Program-made: the position numbers and the translations under genes | The notes under the pieces: model-generated | What the model was told of the DNA's origin: nothing | Seen by the model: only the letters and a program-made list of their open reading frames with translations | Databases searched by the model: none | In this document: positions 5,559-10,157 of the stretch, piece by piece | How the letters are laid out: every line of letters starts with the position of its first letter | How positions within the stretch are numbered: the stretch's first letter is position 1 | Assembly: GCA_023399675.1 (NCBI GenBank) | Contig: JAEWOM010000110.1 | Location: 1 to 10,157 of the forward strand | Source: Bacteroidota bacterium | GTDB lineage: Bacteria; Bacteroidota; Bacteroidia; Flavobacteriales; Weeksellaceae | DNA length: 10,157 nucleotides | Direction: 5' to 3'

Positions 5559-6642
5559 ATTCCATCGCAAATTCCTCACGGTTTTCAGTCGTTTCTTTTT
5601 TACCTTCTTCGATCAGTTCGTCTGCTTCGCGATTTTCCTCTTCTGATGCAGTTTTCACGTCACTTTCCTGCGCACGGTCGGTTTCGTTAATGTGAAATTC
5701 ACAGAAAATCGGAAAATGATCGGAGCCGAAATAATCCAACGTCTTCAATTCATCGATAAAAACTTCCTTGCTGTGGAAAAATAAATCGAGCGGAACCCGG
5801 AAAAACCAATATTTGGCGTGAAAAGTCGAAAGAATTCCACGTCCGATTCGCCCATCGATCAAACCACTTGTTTTTCTGAACAGAATGGAAGTCGTGGACC
5901 ACGCAACGGTATTGAAATCACCAATGACTACGGTCGGGCGGTTCCGGTTTTTGATTTTTTTAGCCACGCTCAGTAAATCACCGTCGCGTTCTTTGGAAGT
6001 CGTTTCTTCGGTCGGACTTGGCGGTGGCGGGTGAACGGAAAAAATTTCAAATTCAAAACCGTCATCGGTCTTGAACAGCGCTTCAATACTCGGAAGATCT
6101 TCAGCTACAAAATAATGTGTTTTGATTTCAACGGGTTTCATTTTCGAGTAAAAATGCATTCCGTACGTGTTTTCCAGCGTCACTTTATGCGAAAACGGGT
6201 AGTCTTCTTCAAGCTGTTGATTGGCTTTTTCCCATCTGGAATTGCTTTCAATGGTTATGAAAATATCGGGTTGAAACTGCTTGATGATCTTCTGAAAACG
6301 CGGATAATCCGTATTAAATTGATACACATTTGCAGAAATGATGCTGATTTTCTGTGAAGATTTTCCGGTTTCCGAAACTTTATTTTTTCTGTAAAACTTG
6401 GTGTAGCGAATCAGCAGATACATGTGATAAGCCATCAATGCAACCTGCAATACAGCCAAAGTCCAGAAAAGCAGGTCGTGTTCGCAGAAGAAAAAAGAGG
6501 CGGCAAGAACGGCAGTTTGCAGAATCAGAATCTGAATTTTCATAAACTCCGGAACGCGGAAAATCCAGTGCTGATTTCGGATGAACGGAAGAACGCTCAG
6601 TAAAATCAAAAGTCCGGAAAGTATATGGAGGGTTGTCTGCAT
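5557..6642 (-). CDS. Endonuclease/exonuclease/phosphatase (EEP) family protein with N-terminal membrane helices
   Basis: The 361-residue protein opens with three likely transmembrane helices (about 5-21, 35-52 and 55-78), a basic linker, and then an EEP hydrolase domain (about 98-318). Fold landmarks are present: Asn105 in the first strand (SANVYQFN), the metal-binding Glu132 in FITIESNSRW, His204 in FSVHPPPPSP, GDFNT (241-245) with Asp242/Asn244, and the terminal SDH triad at 307-309 (Asp308/His309). The family cleaves phosphodiesters or phosphomonoesters in nucleic acids, inositol phosphates or phospholipids using Mg. Which of these applies cannot be told, although the HPPPPSP...SKERD wording is common to membrane-anchored EEP proteins of Bacteroidota (from memory). 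With three helices the catalytic domain should lie outside the cytoplasm, given the positive linker placement, but topology is inference. The last ~40 residues form a Glu/Lys-rich low-complexity tail outside the fold. An exact -7 promoter element lies just upstream. Confidence 0.85.
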   Translation of the reverse strand: MQTTLHILSGLLILLSVLPFIRNQHWIFRVPEFMKIQILILQTAVLAASFFFCEHDLLFWTLAVLQVALMAYHMYLLIRYTKFYRKNKVSETGKSSQKISIISANVYQFNTDYPRFQKIIKQFQPDIFITIESNSRWEKANQQLEEDYPFSHKVTLENTYGMHFYSKMKPVEIKTHYFVAEDLPSIEALFKTDDGFEFEIFSVHPPPPSPTEETTSKERDGDLLSVAKKIKNRNRPTVVIGDFNTVAWSTTSILFRKTSGLIDGRIGRGILSTFHAKYWFFRVPLDLFFHSKEVFIDELKTLDYFGSDHFPIFCEFHINETDRAQESDVKTASEEENREADELIEEGKKETTENREEFAME

Positions 6643-6653
6643 CGATATTTTCC

Positions 6654-6661
6654 CAAATGTA
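6654..6661 (-). promoter_or_regulatory. Bacteroidota-type -7 promoter element for the EEP gene
   Basis: Read on the minus strand this is TACATTTG, an exact match to TAnnTTTG. It ends 11 bases before the ATG (6642-6640), which implies a very short leader. The terminator of the upstream PLP gene lies about 65 bases further upstream, so the EEP gene seems to be its own transcription unit. No clear -33 TTG was found at the usual distance. Confidence 0.5.
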
Positions 6662-6723
6662 CAAATGATTATTAATTCTGCTTGACTATTTTCTGTGCGG
6701 AATTATGCTGAAGATATATTCAC

Positions 6724-6749
6724 AAAAAAAAGCTCCCGATTCCGGAAGC
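6724..6749 (-). terminator. Rho-independent terminator of the PLP-dependent enzyme gene
   Basis: On the minus strand GCTTCCG (6749-6743) pairs with CGGGAGC (6738-6732), with one wobble and a four-base loop, followed at once by eight Ts (plus-strand A-run 6724-6731). It lies 22 bases beyond the stop codon of the PLP gene. Confidence 0.88.
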
Positions 6750-6771
6750 CAAAATCTTTTTTTTATTTGAT

Positions 6772-7974
6772 TTAAAGGACACCGACCGTTTTCATACAGT
6801 GTTTCATGCGTTCATAAGTTCGTTCGATATCGTGATCAAGACCGATTGAAAAACGGATGAGTCCGGGTGACAGTCCCATCGATTTTTGCTCATCCTCCGG
6901 AATTTCTGAAGAAGTGGACGTGCCGGATGCGGAGAACAGCGTTTTGTAGAATCCAAGGCTCACAGCGAGATAGCCCAGATTTTCATTCTGCATCATTTCC
7001 ATCAGTTCATTCGCTTTTTCCACACTTTCCACATCGAGTGCGATGAGGCCGCCATAACCGTATTCCTCGTGCATCATTTTTTTGAAAAGGTCGTTTTGCG
7101 GATGGCTTTTCAGTCCCGGATATTTCACTTTAAGGCCGTCTTCTTCCCATTTTTGTGCAAGAAAAAGCGCATTTTCACTGTGTTTTTTCACTCGAATATG
7201 CAGCGTGCGCAGGTTCTTCAGAATGCTGGCTGCGCGCAGACTGTCCATTGTCGGGCCCAAAAGCATGCAGGCTCCGGAATTGACACTTTTTGTTGCGTCG
7301 ATGAATTCCCGTGTTCCGCAATACACGCCGCCGACCGTATCGCTGCTCCCGTTGATGAACTTCGTGAGACTGTGAATGGTGACATCAGCGCCCAGAATTT
7401 TTGGTGTAATGGAAAGCGGTGAAAAGGTATTGTCAACAATTAAAAGCAGATTCTGTTTTTTACATATTTTCGAAAGAGATTCCAGGTCGGCAACTTCGAG
7501 AAGGGGATTGCTCACCGATTCGCAATAGATTACTTTCGTTTTATCGGTGATTGAACTTTCTACTTTTTCCAGATCGGTGATATCGACGAAACTCGTCTCA
7601 ATCTGATATTTTGGAAGGAAGTTTTTCAGAAAAGCATAAGTTCCTCCATAAATGGTACGGCTCGAAATAATGTGATCGCCGGTCGAGCAAATTTCCATCA
7701 GCGTCGATGTAATGGCGCCCATTCCTGATGCGGTAACGTTTGCCGTTTCGGTGCCTTCCATTTTGGCAAGTGCGTCCGCCAGATACAGATTGCTGGGTGA
7801 CGAATGCCGGGAATACAGATAACAGCCTTCCGCATTGCCTTCGAAGGTGTCGAACATTTTTTTTGCAGACAGAAAGGTGTATGTCGAACTGTCAGATATT
7901 GAAGGGTTTACGCCGCCGAATTCACCGAAATACTGGAGGTCCTGAATTTCATTAGCGGCATTAAATTTTTCCAT
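6772..7974 (-). CDS. Cys/Met-metabolism PLP-dependent enzyme (trans-sulfuration family; gamma-lyase/synthase-like)
   Basis: The 400-residue fold-type I PLP enzyme belongs to the family of cystathionine gamma-synthase, cystathionine beta/gamma-lyase and methionine gamma-lyase. Visible features: YSRHSSPS (54-61), whose Tyr54 and Arg56 bind the PLP phosphate of the partner subunit; TASGMGA (81-87); the ring-stacking Tyr109 in IYGGTYAFL (108-116); ESVSNPLLEVADL (152-164); Asp181 in VDNTFS; the Schiff-base Lys205 in HSLTKFINGSSDTVGG (201-216); and Arg374 in LIRFSIGLD for the substrate carboxylate. The position that carries the typical methionine gamma-lyase cysteine (YGC) is Gly111 here, so the exact reaction is open. 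The N-terminus is longer than in E. coli MetB/MetC and contains the unusual YFGEFGGVNPSISDSSTYTF (15-34). The gene is divergent from an Lrp/AsnC regulator, which suggests amino-acid-responsive control and a catabolic role. Confidence 0.88.
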   Translation of the reverse strand: MEKFNAANEIQDLQYFGEFGGVNPSISDSSTYTFLSAKKMFDTFEGNAEGCYLYSRHSSPSNLYLADALAKMEGTETANVTASGMGAITSTLMEICSTGDHIISSRTIYGGTYAFLKNFLPKYQIETSFVDITDLEKVESSITDKTKVIYCESVSNPLLEVADLESLSKICKKQNLLLIVDNTFSPLSITPKILGADVTIHSLTKFINGSSDTVGGVYCGTREFIDATKSVNSGACMLLGPTMDSLRAASILKNLRTLHIRVKKHSENALFLAQKWEEDGLKVKYPGLKSHPQNDLFKKMMHEEYGYGGLIALDVESVEKANELMEMMQNENLGYLAVSLGFYKTLFSASGTSTSSEIPEDEQKSMGLSPGLIRFSIGLDHDIERTYERMKHCMKTVGVL

Positions 7975-8126
7975 AAAGTAATAATTTGTCCTTAAATTTC
8001 AGGGTTTTTAAATTAATTGTCAATGATTTACTTTAAATTCCGAAAATAAAACGGTCTGTTCGAACTTCTGTAAATAATTTTTCTAAATTTGATTCTGAAT
8101 TAAGGAACTGTCCAAAAAATAATCAG
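7975..8126. promoter_or_regulatory. Divergent promoter/operator region between PLP enzyme and Lrp/AsnC regulator
   Basis: This 152-bp A/T-rich region must drive both genes. A 14-bp imperfect palindrome, CCTTAAATTTCAGG (7990-8003), lies 15 bases from the PLP start. Read on the minus strand it is CTGAAATTTAAGG, and a similar CTGAATTAAGG (8095-8105) lies 21 bases before the regulator start. TTAAATT occurs three times (7992-7998, 8008-8014, 8033-8039), ATTGTCAAT is a short palindrome (8016-8024), and GTTCGAAC a perfect one (8058-8065). A -7 element for the regulator is at 8084-8091. For the PLP gene the best -7 candidate on the minus strand is only approximate (TATTTTCG, 8048-8041). Operator function is inference; Lrp/AsnC proteins commonly bind such A/T-rich dyads near their own gene. 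Confidence 0.5.
8084..8091 (+). promoter_or_regulatory. Bacteroidota-type -7 promoter element for the Lrp/AsnC gene
   Basis: TAAATTTG matches TAnnTTTG exactly and lies 35 bases before the regulator ATG. The perfect palindrome GTTCGAAC (8058-8065) sits where the -33 element would be expected, so a protein bound there could block or activate this promoter. Confidence 0.5.
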
Positions 8127-8588
8127 ATGGACCTCGACGAAATAGATCAGAAGCTTCTTGTGTTGCTTCAAAACAATTCCAAGCTCACTTCCAAACAGCT
8201 TTCAGCTGAGTTGCACCTTTCCGTGACAGCAATTTTCGAACGCGTAAAAAAACTTGAAAAAGCCGGTGTGATCAGCAGGTATGTAGCACTGGCTGACAAG
8301 TCCAAAATCGGGCGTGATTTCATAGTGCTCTGTCATGTGAAGCTCGATCAGCACAGGAAAGAATATATTTCGCAGTTCGAAAAAGAGATTGTACAGTTTC
8401 CCGAGGTGCTGGAGTGTTTCCATGTGAGTGGTGATTACGATTACATTCTGAAAATCTGTGTAAAAGATATCAAAGAATACCGCGAATTTATGGTGACAAA
8501 ACTGACCAGCCTCAAGCATATTGCAAGTACACAAAGTTCATTTTCCATTAAAGAAGTGAAAAACACGACGGTGATTTTCCCGCAATAG
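8127..8588 (+). CDS. Lrp/AsnC family transcriptional regulator
   Basis: The 153-residue regulator has the standard two-domain layout. An N-terminal winged helix-turn-helix (about 1-60) begins MDLDEIDQKLLVLLQNNSKLT and has recognition helix SVTAIFERVKKLEKAG (32-47). A C-terminal RAM domain (about 65-150) carries the effector-binding and oligomerisation signature VSGDYDYILKI. Such proteins form dimers to octamers and sense amino acids. Length is typical. The ATG at 8127 gives the usual family N-terminus, and TTAAGGAA about 20 bases upstream is too far for an ordinary Shine-Dalgarno. The divergent PLP enzyme gene is its most likely target; autoregulation is also usual for the family. Aspartate ammonia-lyase follows downstream, so that gene could also be under its control. 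The effector is not predictable from the sequence. Confidence 0.93.
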   Translation: MDLDEIDQKLLVLLQNNSKLTSKQLSAELHLSVTAIFERVKKLEKAGVISRYVALADKSKIGRDFIVLCHVKLDQHRKEYISQFEKEIVQFPEVLECFHVSGDYDYILKICVKDIKEYREFMVTKLTSLKHIASTQSSFSIKEVKNTTVIFPQ

Positions 8589-8657
8589 TCTGATCTTCTG
8601 TCGTTCTCAAAATGCGACAATCTTTTAGATTACGGCGGTTTATCACAGCAATTTTAG

Positions 8658-8665
8658 TATCTTTA
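8658..8665 (+). promoter_or_regulatory. Possible -7 promoter element for the aspartase gene
   Basis: TATCTTTA differs from TAnnTTTG only in the last base and lies 30 bases before the ATG at 8696. It falls within the possible 5' extension of the aspartase frame, in keeping with that stretch being untranslated leader. The evidence is weak: one mismatch in an A/T-rich region and no clear -33 box. Confidence 0.28.
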
Positions 8666-8695
8666 ATCTTTATTTTTCAAAAAAAAATCCACTAT

Positions 8696-10096
8696 ATGGC
8701 TACCACTAAAGTGAGAAAGGAAAGTGATCTTTTGGGAGAACTTTTGGTTCCTGCAGATGCATATTATGGCGTGCAGACGCAGCGCGCAATCGAAAACTTC
8801 AGAATTTCCGGTCAGTTGTTATCCGGCTATCCGGAGTTTATCCGTGCACTGGCGTATGTAAAAAAAGCCGCAGCGAAAACCAATTATCAGCTGAAACTGC
8901 TCGAGAAAGACATGTACGAATTGATTGCGCAAAGCTGCGATCAGATCATCAGCGGGGAGTATCATGATCAGTTTCCTATCGATATGATTCAGGGTGGTGC
9001 CGGAACTTCAGTGAATATGAATGCAAATGAAGTAATCGCCAATCTTGTGCTGGAAAAAATGGGGAAAAAGAAGGGCGATTATCAGTTCTGCTCTCCAAAC
9101 GATCATATCAATCTGTCACAGTCAACCAATGATGCTTATCCGACGGCTATAAAACTGGGTTTGCTTTATATGAATACCATTCTGGTTAATAAACTGAAAG
9201 AAATAGTTAAAGCATTCCGCAAAAAAGGGAAGGAGTTCCGTTCGGTTCTGAAAATGGGAAGAACGCAACTTCAGGATGCAGTACCGATGACTTTGGGACA
9301 GGAATTCGAAGCTTATGCAGCAACACTGGAGGAGGAAATTGAAAAACTCAATAATAACGCAAAACTGTTCGTAGAGATCAATATGGGAGCGACTGCAATT
9401 GGTACCGGACTGAATGCTCCTGTTGGCTATGCGGAACTTTGTGCAAAAAATTTGGCAAAAATGACGGGCTTTTCATTCGTTTCGGCACCAAATCTCGTCG
9501 AAGCCACGCCTGATACCGGTTCTTATGTTATTTATTCATCGGCCATGAAGAGGATGGCAGTAAAACTTTCCAAAATCTGTAATGACTTACGGCTGCTTTC
9601 TTCAGGACCGCGTGCCGGACTGTTTGAAATTAACCTTCCGCCGATGCAGCCTGGCAGTTCAATAATGCCGGGAAAAGTAAATCCTGTAATTCCGGAAGTA
9701 GTAAATCAGGTTTGCTATAAAGTAATTGGCAACGATCTCACCGTAACTTTTGCTGCAGAAGCAGGGCAGTTGCAGCTGAATGTTATGGAACCTGTATTGT
9801 CGCATTCGATTATGGAGAATATTGTATTTCTCTGCAATGCACTCGATACCTTGCGTGAAAAATGTGTTGTCGGCATTACGGCTAACAGGGAAGTCTGCCT
9901 GAACATGGTGAAGAACAGCATCGGCATCGTTACAGCACTGAATCCATTTATCGGATACAAAAATTCCAGTAAAATTGCCAAAAAAGCACTGGCCAGCGGA
10001 AAAAGCGTTTATGACCTGGTGCTTGAACAGAAATTGCTGACGCAGAAAGAACTCGACGAAATACTCGATCCTAAAAATATGCTCAGACCTCACTAA
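8696..10096 (+). CDS. aspA: Aspartate ammonia-lyase (aspartase)
   Basis: With the start at 8696 this is a 466-residue aspartase/fumarase superfamily enzyme that deaminates L-aspartate to fumarate and ammonia. Using that numbering: DLLGELLVPADAYYGVQTQRAIENF (11-35), QGGAGTSVNMNANE (99-112), SQSTNDAYPT (141-150), GRTQLQDAVPMTLGQEF (188-204) and the flexible active-site loop GSSIMPGKVNP (320-330), whose second serine, Ser322, is the likely general base. GRTQLQDAVPM matches characterised aspartases, whereas class II fumarases have GRTHLQDATPL there, and overall wording follows E. coli AspA closely. The frame stays open upstream to an ATG at 8612, adding 28 residues with a hydrophobic run. That extension has no counterpart in this cytosolic family, and the protein begins MATTKVRKESDLLGE at 8696, so I prefer 8696. 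It follows the Lrp/AsnC gene by 107 bp and fits amino-acid catabolism feeding the TCA cycle. Confidence 0.93.
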   Translation: MATTKVRKESDLLGELLVPADAYYGVQTQRAIENFRISGQLLSGYPEFIRALAYVKKAAAKTNYQLKLLEKDMYELIAQSCDQIISGEYHDQFPIDMIQGGAGTSVNMNANEVIANLVLEKMGKKKGDYQFCSPNDHINLSQSTNDAYPTAIKLGLLYMNTILVNKLKEIVKAFRKKGKEFRSVLKMGRTQLQDAVPMTLGQEFEAYAATLEEEIEKLNNNAKLFVEINMGATAIGTGLNAPVGYAELCAKNLAKMTGFSFVSAPNLVEATPDTGSYVIYSSAMKRMAVKLSKICNDLRLLSSGPRAGLFEINLPPMQPGSSIMPGKVNPVIPEVVNQVCYKVIGNDLTVTFAAEAGQLQLNVMEPVLSHSIMENIVFLCNALDTLREKCVVGITANREVCLNMVKNSIGIVTALNPFIGYKNSSKIAKKALASGKSVYDLVLEQKLLTQKELDEILDPKNMLRPH

Positions 10097-10102
10097 ATCT
10101 GC

Positions 10103-10157
10103 ATGAACAAGATAAAAAAGGCTGCTACAGCACTGAAAAATATTGCGTCCAAACCCG
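10103..10157 (+). CDS. Start of an unidentified downstream gene (truncated by window end)
   Basis: An ATG six bases after the aspartase stop opens a frame that runs to the window end: 18 complete codons reading MNKIKKAATALKNIASKP. It is basic and amphipathic and lacks a hydrophobic signal core. The tight spacing to the aspartase stop supports a real, translationally coupled gene in the same operon. Too little is visible to name it. Confidence 0.5.
   Translation, partial: MNKIKKAATALKNIASKP

Noticed and set aside
8596..8640. A possible terminator after the Lrp/AsnC gene (GTCG ... CGAC followed by a short T-run)
   Set aside because: Only four base pairs with an eleven-base loop, and the T-run is displaced from the stem; too weak to call.
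8696..10096. Class II fumarase instead of aspartase
   Set aside because: GRTQLQDAVPM and the overall match to E. coli AspA favour aspartase; fumarases have GRTHLQDATPL at this site.
1..10157. Mobile element, CRISPR array, tRNA/rRNA gene or defence system
   Set aside because: No transposase, integrase, regularly spaced repeat array, cloverleaf sequence or defence-type domain was found on either strand; gene style is uniform across the window.

Overview
The window looks like a chromosomal segment of a member of the Bacteroidota, most likely a flavobacterium of the Chryseobacterium/Kaistella/Epilithonimonas type (Weeksellaceae). The signs are an A/T-leaning genome, weak or absent Shine-Dalgarno sequences, several exact matches to the Bacteroidota -7 promoter element TAnnTTTG, and a TonB-dependent receptor ending in the characteristic terminal aromatic residue next to a lipoprotein enzyme. 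A mevalonate-pathway decarboxylase also fits. The placement is inference from protein style; no 16S or other marker is present.

Layout. Positions 1-335 are the 3' end of a TonB-dependent outer-membrane receptor. A terminator-like hairpin lies between it and a beta-propeller phytase lipoprotein (395-1450), which ends in a clear rho-independent terminator. An extended short-chain dehydrogenase (1529-2533), with a good promoter just upstream, is followed after 41 bp by an FAA1-type long-chain fatty-acid CoA ligase (2575-4338). A 136-bp intergenic region packed with short direct and inverted repeats (4339-4474) precedes diphosphomevalonate decarboxylase (4475-5533). Its terminator runs into the 3' end of a convergent minus-strand gene for a membrane-anchored endonuclease/exonuclease/phosphatase-family protein (5557-6642). 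Upstream of that on the same strand is a PLP-dependent Cys/Met-metabolism enzyme (6772-7974) with its own terminator. This enzyme is divergent from an Lrp/AsnC regulator (8127-8588). The regulator is followed by aspartate ammonia-lyase (best start 8696, stop 10096) and the first codons of another gene that runs off the window (from 10103).

How the genes may work together. The receptor and phytase look like a small phytate-scavenging unit: an outer-membrane transporter plus a secreted, lipid-anchored phosphatase. The dehydrogenase and acyl-CoA ligase may be co-transcribed and act on lipids. The PLP enzyme, the Lrp/AsnC regulator and aspartase form an amino-acid catabolism neighbourhood. The regulator probably controls the divergent PLP gene, since a similar CTGAA(AT)TTAAGG element lies just upstream of both start codons.

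I saw no mobile element, CRISPR array, tRNA or rRNA. No stretch above 300 bp lacks a gene. Most of the content is recognisable core or semi-core flavobacterial metabolism. The least explained pieces are the repeat-rich intergenic region at 4339-4474, the divergent regulatory region, and the receptor/phytase junction.
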